Assembly: GCA_963699535.1 (NCBI GenBank)
Contig: CAVOUJ010000011.1
Location: 248,001-312,000 of the forward strand
Direction of reading: 5' to 3'
Source: VBDM01 sp963699535
Lineage (GTDB): Bacteria; Pseudomonadota; Gammaproteobacteria; Burkholderiales; SG8-39
DNA length: 64,000 nucleotides
Position 1 is the first letter of the stretch. Each line of letters opens with the position of its first letter. The notes below the pieces were generated by a model, which worked only from the letters and a program-made list of their open reading frames with translations, did not search any database and was not told the origin of the DNA. Made by a program: the position numbers and the translations under genes. Positions 28,562 to 37,911 of the stretch are shown here, piece after piece.

Positions 28562-29720
28562 ATGAGCACTGAGCAACTCAAGAAGCCGGAAACCGCTTCG
28601 CGCCGCAAGTTCCTGACCGGCGCCGCGGCCGCCACGGCCGGCGCCGCCACGCTCGGCTTCCCGACTATCGTCAAGGCGCAAGGCCCGATCTCGATGCGCT
28701 GGCAGAGCACCTGGCCGACGAAGGACATCTTCCACGAGTACGCGCTCGATTTCGCGAAGAAAGTAAACGACATGACCGGCGGCGACTTGCGGATCGAGGT
28801 GCTGCCCGCCGGCGCGGTGGTGCCGGCCTTCGGCCTGCTCGACGCGGTGTCCAAGGGCACGCTCGACGGCGGCCACGGCGTGCTCGTCTACCACTACGGC
28901 AAGCAGAACGCGCTCGCCCTTTGGGGATCGAGCCCGGCCTTCGGCATGGATGCCCAGCAGCTGCTTTCCTGGCACAAGTACGGCGGCGGCAAGGAGCTGC
29001 TCAACAAGGTCTACAACTCGATCGGCGCCAACGTGGTGTCGTTCCCCTACGGCCCGATGCCGACCCAGCCGCTTGGCTGGTTCAAGAAGCCGATCACCAA
29101 GCCCGACGACTTCAAGGGCCTCAAGTACCGCACGGTCGGCATCTCGATCGACCTGTTCCAGGGCCTCGGCGCGGCGGTGAACGCGCTGCCCGGCGGCGAG
29201 ATCGTGCCGGCGATGGATCGCGGGCTGCTGGATGCGGCCGAGTTCAACAACGCCAGTTCCGACCGCCTGCTCGGCTTTGCCGACGTCTCGAAGGTGTACA
29301 TGCTGCAGAGCTATCACCAGAACGCCGAGCAGTTCGAAATCACCTTCAACAAGACCAAGTTCGACGCCCTGCCGGCGAAGATGAAGTCGCTCATCGAGAA
29401 CGCGGTCGAGGCGGCCTCGCAGGACATGACCTGGAAGGCGATCCACCGCTACTCGATGGACCACATCGAGCTGCAGACCAAGGACAAGGTGCAGGATGTA
29501 CAAGACGCCGGATTCGGTGCTGCAGAGGCAGCTGCAGATCTTCGACGGGGTCATGGCGAAGAGGAAGGACAACGCGCTCTTCAATGAGGTCATCGCGTCG
29601 CAGCGCGCATTCGCCGAACGCGCGGTGCGCTGGTACCTCGACGTCCAGCTCAGCGGGCGGATGGCCTACAACTACTACTTCGGCAAGCCCGCAGCCAAAG
29701 CGGCTGCGAAAAAGGCCTGA
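28562..29720 (+). CDS. dctP: TRAP transporter substrate-binding protein, DctP family (one apparent frameshift)
   Basis: The protein has about 386 residues. A twin-arginine signal peptide (SRRKFLTGAAAATAGAATLG) indicates folded export to the periplasm. The mature part starts QGPISMRWQSTWPTKDIFHE and keeps DctP landmarks such as GLKYRTVGISIDLFQGLGA (arginine-containing ligand site) and DAAEFNNASSDR. An extra base near 29497 shifts the frame; the protein then continues MYKTPDSVLQRQLQIFDGVM to the stop at 29720. GGAGG precedes ATG 28562. This subfamily often binds 2-oxo or hydroxy acids, but the ligand is not proven. Confidence 0.9.
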
Positions 29721-29738
29721 TCCAGGCGCGTCCCCGAA

Positions 29739-29772
29739 ACACCATCCGGCGGACCCGGATGGTGTTTTTTTT
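29739..29772 (+). terminator. Rho-independent terminator after dctP
   Basis: A perfect 11-bp stem (ACACCATCCGG pairing with CCGGATGGTGT, loop CGGAC) is followed directly by eight Ts. It lies 18 bases after the dctP stop and 70 bases before dctQ. It probably attenuates transcription so that the binding protein is made in excess over the permease subunits, a common TRAP operon design. Confidence 0.9.
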
Positions 29773-29843
29773 GGTCCCTTTAAGGATCGTGAAAGGCATC
29801 GCGCGGTAGACTATTGTTTTCTGCTCCGTCGCGGGTTCGCACC

Positions 29844-30466
29844 ATGCAAAAAGTTCTGCTCTTCGTCGACAAGGTGAGCACCTGGGTCGGCCACGCGTTC
29901 TCCTTCTTCATCGTGGCGCTCACCCTGCACGTTGCCTGGGAGGTGTTCCGCGCTACGCGCTGGACAGTCCACGCGCCTGGGCGTTCGACGTGATGATCAT
30001 GTTGTACGGGACGCTGTTCATGATGGCGGGCGCCTACACCCTGTCGCGCAACGGCCACGTGCGCGGCGACGTGCTGTACGGGTTCTTCCGGCCGCGCACC
30101 CAGGCGACGATCGACCTGATCCTCTACATCGTGTTCTTCCTTCCCGGGGTGATCGCGCTCACCTACGCCGGCTATTTCTACGCCGCCGAGTCCTGGGCGA
30201 TCAAGGAGTCTTCGAACATCACCTCCGAGGGCCCGCCGTACTATCCGTTCAAGACGGTTATCCCGGTCGCCGGCGCATTCGTGCTCATGCAGGGCATCGT
30301 CGAGATGATCCGGTGCGTCATCTGCATCAAGGTGGGCGAGTGGCCTTCGCGCGAGGAAGACGTCGAGGAAGTCGACGTCGACAAGCTCAAGGAAGAGCTG
30401 CACGTTAAGGACGAGGACATCCAGAAGCTCGATGAGTTCGTGGTGCGCAAGGAGCCGGCGAAGTGA
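29844..30466 (+). CDS. dctQ: TRAP transporter small permease (one apparent frameshift)
   Basis: The protein has about 207 residues and four predicted membrane helices. MQKVLLFVDKVSTWVGHAFS begins at ATG 29844; a missing base near 29950 shifts the frame into YALDSPRAWAFDVMIMLYGT. The rest is intact, with GHVRGDVLYGFF typical of DctQ. A C-terminal acidic tail (EEDVEEVDVDKLKEELHVKD) is longer than usual. Its stop overlaps the dctM GTG (GTGA). Confidence 0.88.
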
Positions 30467-32475
30467 AGCTGCGCAAGGAACTCTGGTTCGGCTTCTCGCT
30501 GATGGCGATCATCGTGATCGCCATCGTGGCGTTCATGCCCTGGGGCAACATGACCAACGGCCACCTCGGGCTGCTGATGCTGGCGCTGATCGTGGTGACG
30601 ATCATGCTCGGCTTCCCCACCGCCTTCACGCTCATGGGGATGGGCGTGTTCTTTGCGTGGCTCGCCTACCGCAGCGTCAACCCCGCGATCGCCGGGCAGC
30701 AGGTCTTCGACGCGTTTGTGCAGCGCACCTACGGCGTGATGTCGAACGACGTGCTGATCGCCATCCCGCTGTTCCTGTTCATGGGCTACCTGGTGGAGCG
30801 GGCGCAGCTGATCGACCGCCTGTTCAAGAGCCTGCATCTGGCCACGTCGCGCGTGCCGGGCTCGCTCGCGGTGGCGACCATCGTCACCTGCGCGATCTTC
30901 GCCACCGCCACCGGGATCGTCGGCGCGGTGGTGACGCTGATGGGCTTGCTGGCGTTCCCCGCGATGCTCAAGGCCGGCTACAACATCAAGATCGCGGCGG
31001 GCGCGGTGACCGCAGGCGGCTGCCTCGGCATCCTGATTCCGCCTTCGGTGCTGCTGATCGTCTACGGCGCCGTTGCCGGCGTGTCGGTCGTCCAGCTCTA
31101 CGCCGGCGCCTTCCTCCCCGGCATCATGCTCGCCGGGCTTTACGTCGGCTACGTGATCGTGCTCGCGAAGTGGCGGCCGCAGCTCATGCCGCCGCTCTCC
31201 GAGAGCGAGCGGCGCGTTCCGCTGCCGCCATTCGCCCAGGCGCTCGCCCAGCGCGGCGGCGGCGCGATAGCGGCGCTGTGGAACACCCTGACCCGAAGCG
31301 GCGGCGCCGGCGTCGCGAAACAAACCGCGTTTGTGCAGCTTTTCATCACGCTGATACCGGCGCTTTTCATCGCCGCGCTGCTGGGCGTCACTTATCGGGT
31401 CGCGACGGCGCCCGAGGCGGAAGTGAACACGGCCGGCTTGGTTGAGGTGGGTGGACTGGTCGAGTCGGCCGCCGAAGAGCGGGAACAGTCGACCGGCCTC
31501 ATCGGCGCACCCGAAGCCGAGGAAGAGAGGGAAGCGGGTGTCAAGGAACCCCCGGCTGAAGTGGCCAAGGAGGCTGCGCCGGCCGAGGCAACTGCACCGG
31601 AAGAAAAACCGGCACAGAAGGCCGCAGCGCCCGCCAGCCAGGAGCGGCTGCCGGTTCCCGCCTGGTTCTGGATTGTGCTCGCGATCGGCGTCGCGGCGAT
31701 CGCGCTGATTTACTGGCTGTGGAACTGGGAGCGGCTCGAGGTGTTCAAGCTGCTGCTCAGCTCGTTCTTCCCCTTGGCGCTGCTGATCATAGCGGTGCTC
31801 GGCTCGATCGTTTTCGGCCTGGCGACACCCGCCGAGGCGGCGGCGGTGGGCGCCTTCGGCGGCTTCATTCTCGCGGCGATTTATCGATTTATCGGCCAAT
31901 GGCGCGCAGCGCCGCCGGGCGGCCGGAGTGTCGGCAAGCTAATTTTCGCAACGACGAAGGAATTCGGCGGGATCATCAAGGAATCGTCGTTCCTCACCGC
32001 GCGAACGAGCGCGATGGTCTGCTGGCTGTTCGTCGGCTCGGGGATTTTTTCGGCGGCCTTCGCGTTGCTCGGCGGGCAGGAGCTGGTCGAGAAATGGGTG
32101 CTGTCGCTCGACATGACGCCGGTGCAGTTCATGATCCTGGCGCAGTTCATCATCTTCGTCCTCGGCTGGCCGCTCGAGTGGACCGAGATCATCATCATCT
32201 TCATGCCGATCTTCATTCCGCTCCTGCCGCACTTCAACATCGATCCGCTGTTCTTCGGCCTGCTGGTGGCGCTCAACCTGCAGACCGCGTTCCTCTCGCC
32301 GCCGGTGGCGATGGCGGCGTTCTACCTGAAGGGCGTGTCGCCGCCGCACGTCACGCTCAACCAGATCTTCGCCGGCATGATGCCGTTCATGGGGATCCAG
32401 GTGATCGCGCTGGTGATTCTGTACGTGTTCCCGCAGATCGGGCTGTGGCTGCCGAGCGTGTTCTACGCGAGATGA
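30463..32475 (+). CDS. dctM: TRAP transporter large permease with a long central insertion
   Basis: The protein has 670 residues, against about 430 for typical DctM. The N-terminal half (GFPTAFTLMGMGVFFAWLAY, LFLFMGYLVERAQLIDRLF, GGCLGILIPPSVLLIVYG) and C-terminal half (LGSIVFGLATPAEAAAVGAF, LGWPLEWTEIIIIFMPIFIP, NLQTAFLSPPVAMAAFYLKG) are normal. Between residues about 245 and 435 lies an insertion holding two extra hydrophobic helices (LFITLIPALFIAALLGV and WFWIVLAIGVAAIALIYWLW). These flank an acidic Glu/Ala/Pro-rich linker encoded by about 31420-31650. It translocates the substrate using an ion gradient. The start is GTG 30463. Confidence 0.92.
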   Translation: MKLRKELWFGFSLMAIIVIAIVAFMPWGNMTNGHLGLLMLALIVVTIMLGFPTAFTLMGMGVFFAWLAYRSVNPAIAGQQVFDAFVQRTYGVMSNDVLIAIPLFLFMGYLVERAQLIDRLFKSLHLATSRVPGSLAVATIVTCAIFATATGIVGAVVTLMGLLAFPAMLKAGYNIKIAAGAVTAGGCLGILIPPSVLLIVYGAVAGVSVVQLYAGAFLPGIMLAGLYVGYVIVLAKWRPQLMPPLSESERRVPLPPFAQALAQRGGGAIAALWNTLTRSGGAGVAKQTAFVQLFITLIPALFIAALLGVTYRVATAPEAEVNTAGLVEVGGLVESAAEEREQSTGLIGAPEAEEEREAGVKEPPAEVAKEAAPAEATAPEEKPAQKAAAPASQERLPVPAWFWIVLAIGVAAIALIYWLWNWERLEVFKLLLSSFFPLALLIIAVLGSIVFGLATPAEAAAVGAFGGFILAAIYRFIGQWRAAPPGGRSVGKLIFATTKEFGGIIKESSFLTARTSAMVCWLFVGSGIFSAAFALLGGQELVEKWVLSLDMTPVQFMILAQFIIFVLGWPLEWTEIIIIFMPIFIPLLPHFNIDPLFFGLLVALNLQTAFLSPPVAMAAFYLKGVSPPHVTLNQIFAGMMPFMGIQVIALVILYVFPQIGLWLPSVFYAR

Positions 32476-32482
32476 TCGCGGC

Positions 32483-33839
32483 ATGGACGCGGCCAGCCTC
32501 TACGCGCTGACGGCGAGCGACGCGGCGCGCCTGATCCGCGAGGGCGCGCTCACCTCGGAAGAGCTGGTGAGGGCGTGCCTCGCGCGCATACGCGAGCTCG
32601 AGCCGAAAGTGCAGGCCTGGACGTTCCTCGACGAGGAGCATGCGCTCGGCCAGGCGCGCGCCGCCGACGAGCTGCGCCGCTCCGGGCAGCCGGTCGGGCC
32701 GCTGTACGGCGTTCCGGTCGGCATCAAGGACATCATCGACACCGCCGACATGCCGACCGAGAACGGCACGGTGCTGCACACAGGGCCGCACGCCGCGCGA
32801 CGGACGCCGCCGTCGTCGCGAAGCTGCGCGCCGCGGGCGCGGTGATCCTGGGCAAGACGGTGACCACCGAGTGCGCCTACTTTCATCCCGGCAAGACGCG
32901 CAACCCGCACAATCCCGAGCACACCCCCGGCGGCTCCTCGAGCGGCTCGGCCGCGGCGGTCGCGGCCGGCATGGTGCCGCTCGCGCTCGGCACGCAGACC
33001 AACGGCTCGGTGATCAGGCCGGCGGCGTTCTGCGGCGTGTACGGCTTCAAGCCCTCGCACGGATTGATTCCCCGCACCGGCATCCTGCCGCTTTCGCGAA
33101 CGCTCGATCACGTCGGGGTGTTCGCTCGCTCGCTCGAGGACCTGGCGCTTATCGCCGAGGTGCTTGTGGGCCATGACGAGGGCGACCCGGATACGCGCCC
33201 GCGCGCGCAGGTCCCGTTTCGCGCCGTGTGCGCAGAGGAGCCGCCGATACCGCCGCTGCTCGCCTTCATCAAGACGCCCGCATTGGGACAAGGCGGAAGC
33301 GGAAACGAAAGAAGCCTTTGCCGAGCTCGCCGAGGCGCTCGGCGACCGGCATGGAGGAGGTGGAGCTGTTTTCTTCCGCGACCGATGCCTGGGCCGTCCA
33401 AAAGACCATCATGGAAGCCGAGATGGCTTCGAATCTCGAGCGCGAGTGGACCCGCGGGCGCGACAAGCTCTCGGCTACGCTTCGCGCCCTGATCGAGCGC
33501 GGCCGCGAGGTACGCGCGGTGGACTATCAGGCTGCGCTGCGCGCGATCGGGCCCATGGCGGAGAGCCTCGACGAGCTTTTCATGGAGCGCTACGACGCGA
33601 TTCTCACGCCGTCGGCCCCCGGGACTGCGCCGAAGGGTCTGTCGGCGACCGGCGATCCGGTGTTCTGCACTCCCTGGACGCTGTGCGGGGTTCCCTCGAT
33701 CTCCCTGCCGCTGATGCAGGGCGAAAACGGCCTGCCGCTGGGCGTGCAGCTGGTCGGGCGGCGCGGCTTCGACGCGCGCCTGCTGCGCACCGCGCGCTGG
33801 CTGGTCGCGCGGATCGGAGCGGACGGGCGTGAAACCTAG
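32483..33839 (+). CDS. Amidase-signature family hydrolase (three apparent frameshifts)
   Basis: The protein has about 450 residues. All three catalytic residues are visible: lysine in GVPVGIKDIIDTADMPTENG, cis-serine in TPGGSSSGSAAAVAAG and nucleophile serine in GTQTNGSVIRPAAFCGVYGF. Frame changes near 32797, 33284 and 33347 break the gene; segments before and after match family members (WDKAEAETKEAFAELAEALG, then MEEVELFSSATDAW). It hydrolyses an amide, with unknown substrate. GatA is unlikely because no gatB or gatC is adjacent. It sits 7 bases after dctM and overlaps the next gene by 11 bases, so it is part of the transporter operon. Confidence 0.88.
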
Positions 33840-34824
33840 AATTCTCGTTACCCGCGCCACTTTCGAGGAGGTGCTCGCGCAACTGCGCGAGCGCTTCGAG
33901 GTCGAGGACAACCAGAAGGACGACACGCCCTGGCGCGGCGAGGAGCTGCGGCGGCGGCTCGCCGACAAGGACGGCGTGCTGACCACCGGTTCCGATCGCA
34001 TCGACGCCGCGGTGCTCGACGGCGCGCCGCGGCTGAAGGCGGTGTGCAACGTCGCGGTCGGCTACAACAACATCGATCTTGCGGCCTGCAGCGAGCGCGG
34101 CATCCTCGCCACCAATACGCCGGAAGTCCTCGACGACACCACCGCGGATACGACCTGGGCGCTCTTGATGGCCGCGGCGCGCCGCGTGACGGAGGCCGAG
34201 CGCTGGCTGCGCGCGGGCAACTGGAAGGAGGGGTGGAGGTACGACCGCCTGCTCGGCCAGGACGTGCACCACGCGACGCTCGGGATCGTCGGCATGGGCC
34301 GCATCGGCCAGGCCATCGCGCGGCGCGCGAAGGGATTCTCGATGCGCATCCTGTATCACAACCGCAAGCGCGTATCGAAGTCGATCGAGCGGGATCTGGG
34401 CGCGCGCTACGTGAGCTTTGAGCGGCTGCTCAGGGATTCCGATTTTGTCAGCCTCAACCTGCCGTACACGCCCGAGAGCCATCACCTGATCGGCGCCAAG
34501 CAGCTCGCACTGATGAAGCCGACCGCAGTGATCGTGAACGCCGCGCGCGGCGGCGTCATCGACGATGCGGCGCTGGTCCAGGCCTTGAAGGAGCGGCGCA
34601 TCGCCGCGGCGGGGCTGGACGTGTTCGAAGGCGAGCCGAAGCTCAACCCGGGGTTCCTCGAGCTCGACAACGTCGCCATGATTCCTCACATCGGCAGCGC
34701 GACGCGCGCCACGCGGATGAAAATGAACCTGCTCGCCGTGAAGAACCTGGTGTCGGCGCTCTCGGGCAAGCGTCCGCCCAGTCTGCTCAATCCGGAAGCG
34801 TGGCCGAAGCGGCGCCGGGGCTGA
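33829..34824 (+). CDS. D-isomer-specific 2-hydroxyacid dehydrogenase (glyoxylate/hydroxypyruvate reductase type)
   Basis: The protein has 331 residues and is intact. The NAD(P)-binding fold is LGIVGMGRIGQAIARRAKGF. Catalytic residues are the arginine in NAARGGVID, the glutamate in DVFEGEP and the histidine in MIPHIGSAT. It reduces a short 2-oxo acid such as glyoxylate, hydroxypyruvate or 2-ketogluconate. Start GTG 33829 lies within the amidase end. Clustering with a TRAP system that commonly imports oxo or hydroxy acids supports a catabolic role. Confidence 0.93.
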   Translation: MKPRILVTRATFEEVLAQLRERFEVEDNQKDDTPWRGEELRRRLADKDGVLTTGSDRIDAAVLDGAPRLKAVCNVAVGYNNIDLAACSERGILATNTPEVLDDTTADTTWALLMAAARRVTEAERWLRAGNWKEGWRYDRLLGQDVHHATLGIVGMGRIGQAIARRAKGFSMRILYHNRKRVSKSIERDLGARYVSFERLLRDSDFVSLNLPYTPESHHLIGAKQLALMKPTAVIVNAARGGVIDDAALVQALKERRIAAAGLDVFEGEPKLNPGFLELDNVAMIPHIGSATRATRMKMNLLAVKNLVSALSGKRPPSLLNPEAWPKRRRG

Positions 34825-34863
34825 GGCGCAGCTCGACCGGGCCATCTCGCCTTCGCTCCTGGC

Positions 34864-34952
34864 GCGGCAAGCGACACGCTACGGGTACCCGGCCGCTTGC
34901 GCCTCCATTGAAGCGGTCGGCGCGCGGCCACCCGTAACGCGTGTCGCCGCGC
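34864..34952. repeat. Imperfect long inverted repeat between operons
   Basis: The left arm (34864-34896, including GCGACACGCTACGGGT) pairs with the right arm (34924-34952, including ACCCGTAACGCGTGTCGC) around a loop of about 27 bases; a 4-base bulge and a few mismatches interrupt the stem. No T-run follows. It lies between the dehydrogenase stop and the SnoaL-like gene. It could be a transcription attenuator, a protein-binding palindrome or a palindromic repeat element; no copy is evident elsewhere in the window. Confidence 0.5.
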
Positions 34953-35047
34953 AAGTCGCTCAAGCGAGATAGCCCGGTAGCAGCCGAGCAGCTGGCTGGC
35001 GAGCGCATGCCTTTTCCGCTACGCTACGCGCCTCCGGAGCCGCACCC

Positions 35048-35485
35048 GTGAAGAAGAGCACTTTCCCGACGCCGCAGGACGCGGAGGCGGCATTCTACGA
35101 GGCGCTCGAAGCAGCTGACCTCGAAGCCATGCTGGAAGTGTGGGCCGACGACGAGGAGGTCGTCTGCATCCACCCGGGCGGGCCGCGGCTCGCCGGGTAC
35201 GATCAGGTGCGTGAGAGCTTTGCGCAGATCTTCGCCTCCGGCCAGCGGCTCAAGATCACCCTGTCCAACCAGGTCGTGCTCTCGGGAATGATGCTCGCGA
35301 TCCACAGCGTTCACGAAAACATCCTGGTGCAGGGCGAGTCGAGACCGCGGGCGCCGGTGGCCGCCACCAACGTCTATCTTCGCACCGGGAACGGGTGGAG
35401 AATGGTCCTGCATCACGGATCGCCCGCTCCGCAGGCGCCGCAAGCGCCTCGCGGAAGCGTCGAGTCCCCGAAGATCCTGCATTGA
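35048..35485 (+). CDS. NTF2/SnoaL-like domain protein
   Basis: This 145-residue protein has the cone-fold pattern DAEAAFYEALEAADLEAMLE then VWADDEEVVCIHPGGPRL and LRTGNGWRMVLHHGSP, matching SnoaL_3/DUF4440-type proteins. It is cytoplasmic, with no signal peptide. Enzymatic function is unknown for this branch. The start is GTG 35048. The stop overlaps the TTG start of the hydrolase that follows (TTGA), a pairing often seen in betaproteobacteria. Confidence 0.85.
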   Translation: MKKSTFPTPQDAEAAFYEALEAADLEAMLEVWADDEEVVCIHPGGPRLAGYDQVRESFAQIFASGQRLKITLSNQVVLSGMMLAIHSVHENILVQGESRPRAPVAATNVYLRTGNGWRMVLHHGSPAPQAPQAPRGSVESPKILH

Positions 35486-36507
35486 AGAGCTTCTCGTATC
35501 GCGCGCCCTCGTGGCTGCCGGGTGGCCACCTGCAGACCTTGTACGGCGTGCTGATCGGCCCTCGCGGGGTGATCTGGAGGAGGGAGCGTTGGGACACGCC
35601 GGACGGCGACTTCATCGACGTCGATCGCGTCCCCGGGAATGCGGCCGCTCCGCTCGTCGTGCTGTTTCACGGTCTCGAGGGCAATTCCGGAAGCCACTAC
35701 GCCCGCGCCATGGCGCGCGAGCTGGCGAAGCGGGGCTGGCGCGGCGCGGTCCCGCATTTTCGCGGATGCTCCGGCGAGGCGAACCGGCTGCCCCGGGCTT
35801 ATCACTCGGGGGATGCCGCTGAAATCGGCTGGATCCTCCGGCGCATGCTGCAGGAGGCGAAAGGCGCGCCGCTCTTCGCGATGGGCGTATCGCTCGGCGG
35901 CAACGCCCTTCTGAAATGGCTCGGCGAGGACGCACGAGCGAAGGAGGTTCTCGCGGCCGCTGCCGCGGTGTCGGCGCCGTTCGATCTCATGGCGGCGGGC
36001 GAGGCCCTGGGTCGCGGTTTCAACCTCGTATACACACGCCACTTTCTTGCGACCCTGAAGGAGAAGAGCGAGCGTAAGCTCGAGCGCTTTCCCGGGCTGT
36101 TCGACGGCGAGGCGATGCGCCGCGCGCGCACCTTGCACGATTTCGACGATGCGGTCACTGCGCCTCTGCACGGATTCAGCAGCGCCGACGACTACTGGAC
36201 ACGCGCGAGCGCGAAGCCCGTGCTCGGCCGTATCGGTCTGCCGACGCTGCTCCTCAACGCGCGCAACGATCCATTCATGCCGGAAACGGCGTTCCCACGC
36301 CCGGAAGAGGTATCGCCTTTCGTGCTTTGCGAGTTTCCCGAGCAAGGCGGGCATGTCGGTTTCGTCGGCGCGCCTTTCCCCGGGAACCTGGACTGGCTTC
36401 CGCAACGGGTGACGGAATTTTTCGAGGAGGCGATGGCTGGGCGAAATGCTGGATCGCCGCAGCGAAGCGATGGGATAATGGCGTCTCAACGCGCCGCCGT
36501 CCAATGA
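35482..36507 (+). CDS. YheT-like alpha/beta hydrolase
   Basis: The protein has 341 residues. SWLPGGHLQTLYGVLIGP at the N-terminus is the YheT-type start. LFHGLEGNSGSHYARAMA supplies the oxyanion region, GVSLGGNALLKWLGE the nucleophile serine, LNARNDPFMPE the aspartate and GGHVGF the histidine. It is probably an esterase of unknown substrate. The start is TTG 35482, the only candidate that keeps the conserved N-terminus without a long overlap with the upstream gene. The stop overlaps the next start (ATGA). Confidence 0.88.
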   Translation: MKSFSYRAPSWLPGGHLQTLYGVLIGPRGVIWRRERWDTPDGDFIDVDRVPGNAAAPLVVLFHGLEGNSGSHYARAMARELAKRGWRGAVPHFRGCSGEANRLPRAYHSGDAAEIGWILRRMLQEAKGAPLFAMGVSLGGNALLKWLGEDARAKEVLAAAAAVSAPFDLMAAGEALGRGFNLVYTRHFLATLKEKSERKLERFPGLFDGEAMRRARTLHDFDDAVTAPLHGFSSADDYWTRASAKPVLGRIGLPTLLLNARNDPFMPETAFPRPEEVSPFVLCEFPEQGGHVGFVGAPFPGNLDWLPQRVTEFFEEAMAGRNAGSPQRSDGIMASQRAAVQ

Positions 36508-37892
36508 ATCCTCCCCCGCCGGAAATCTTCAAGGCCTACGACATCCGCGGCGTCGTCGGGAAGTCCCTCACCGTCGATGGCGTTCGGCTCATCGGCCAGG
36601 CGCTGGGCAGCGAGCTTCTCGCTCTCGGAGGGAGCAAGGGGCGGCCCGAGATCGCCGTGGGCCGCGACGGACGTCTTTCGGGTCCCGAGCTCGCGGACGC
36701 GCTGATGGCGGGCATACGCGCCAGCGGCGTGGACGTCGCCGAGATCGGGATGTTCGCGACCCCGGTCGCGTACTTCGCCGCGCACGAGCTGGGTTGCGGC
36801 AGCGCGGTCGCGGTCACGGGCAGCCACAACCCGCCCGAGTACAACGGCCTGAAGATGGTGCTCGCGGGAACGACGCTCGCGGGCGAGACCATCCAGCGAT
36901 TGCGGCGGCGCATCGAATCCGGCGACCTCGCGCAAGGCGAGGGGCGCCATCGCCGCGCGGAAATCCGCGAAGCCTACCTCGCGCGGATTGTCTCGGACGT
37001 GCGGCTTGCTCGCCCGATGAGAATCGCGGTCGATTGCGGCAACGGCGTCGCAGGCGCCACGGCGGGAGAGCTCTACCGCCGTCTCGGCTGCGAGGTGTTC
37101 GAGCTCTACTGCGACGTCGACGGACGCTTTCCGAACCACCATCCCGACCCCTCGCACCCGGAGAATCTGAAAGACCTGATTGCACTCGTGCGCAAGGAGC
37201 GCGCGGAGATCGGGTTCGCGTTCGACGGCGACGGCGACCGGCTCGGCGTCGTGACTTCCGAGGGACAAATCATCTACCCCGACAGGCAACTGATGCTGTT
37301 CGCGAAGGATGTGCTCTCGCGCCAGCCGGGCGCCGAGATCATCTACGACATCAAGAGCACGCGCAACCTCGCGCCCTGGATCCGCAAGCACGGCGGCGTG
37401 CCCAGTCTGTGGAAAACGGGGCACTCTCTCATCAAGGCCAGAATGCGCGAGCGCGGTGCGGCGCTCGCCGGAGAGATGAGCGGGCACGTGTTCTTCGTCG
37501 AGCGCTGGTTCGGGTTCGACGACGCCCAGTATGCGGGGGCGCGGCTGCTCGAGATCCTGAGCAAGACGAAGGACGCGAGCGCGACGCTCAACGCGCTTCC
37601 CGATTCCATAAGCACACCCGAGCTGCATCTGAAACTCGCCGAGGGCGAACCGCACCGTTTGATCGAGGGTCTTCAGAGTAGCGCATCGTTTCCCGGCGCA
37701 ACCGAGGTGATCCGGCTGGATGGTCTGCGGGTCGAGTACCCCGACGGCTTCGGGCTGGCTCGCGCGTCCAACACCACGCCGGTGATCGTGCTGCGCTTCG
37801 AAGCCGACGACGAGGCGGGTCTCGATCGCATCAAGTCCGAGTTCAGGCGCGTGCTGCTCGCAGCCAAGCCGGACGCACGCCTGCCCTTCTAG
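36504..37892 (+). CDS. Phosphomannomutase/phosphoglucomutase
   Basis: The 462-residue alpha-D-phosphohexomutase has MNPPPPEIFKAYDIRGVVG at the start, phosphoserine loop VTGSHNPPEYNGLKM (serine near residue 107), metal-binding FDGDGDRLGVV near 241, sugar-binding GEMSGHVFF and the phosphate-binding end RASNTTPVIVLRFE. It interconverts hexose-1- and hexose-6-phosphates for exopolysaccharide and lipopolysaccharide precursors (AlgC/ManB type). It is intact and start-coupled to the hydrolase gene. Confidence 0.94.
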   Translation: MNPPPPEIFKAYDIRGVVGKSLTVDGVRLIGQALGSELLALGGSKGRPEIAVGRDGRLSGPELADALMAGIRASGVDVAEIGMFATPVAYFAAHELGCGSAVAVTGSHNPPEYNGLKMVLAGTTLAGETIQRLRRRIESGDLAQGEGRHRRAEIREAYLARIVSDVRLARPMRIAVDCGNGVAGATAGELYRRLGCEVFELYCDVDGRFPNHHPDPSHPENLKDLIALVRKERAEIGFAFDGDGDRLGVVTSEGQIIYPDRQLMLFAKDVLSRQPGAEIIYDIKSTRNLAPWIRKHGGVPSLWKTGHSLIKARMRERGAALAGEMSGHVFFVERWFGFDDAQYAGARLLEILSKTKDASATLNALPDSISTPELHLKLAEGEPHRLIEGLQSSASFPGATEVIRLDGLRVEYPDGFGLARASNTTPVIVLRFEADDEAGLDRIKSEFRRVLLAAKPDARLPF

Positions 37893-37911
37893 GGGCGAGG
37901 AGGGAGGAGAA

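Noticed and set aside
16260..33839. Treating pntB, GH15, the cation transporter, amidase and cupin as pseudogenes
   Set aside because: The breaks are single-base, motif conservation continues across each, and intact operon partners surround them; sequence error is the simpler explanation.
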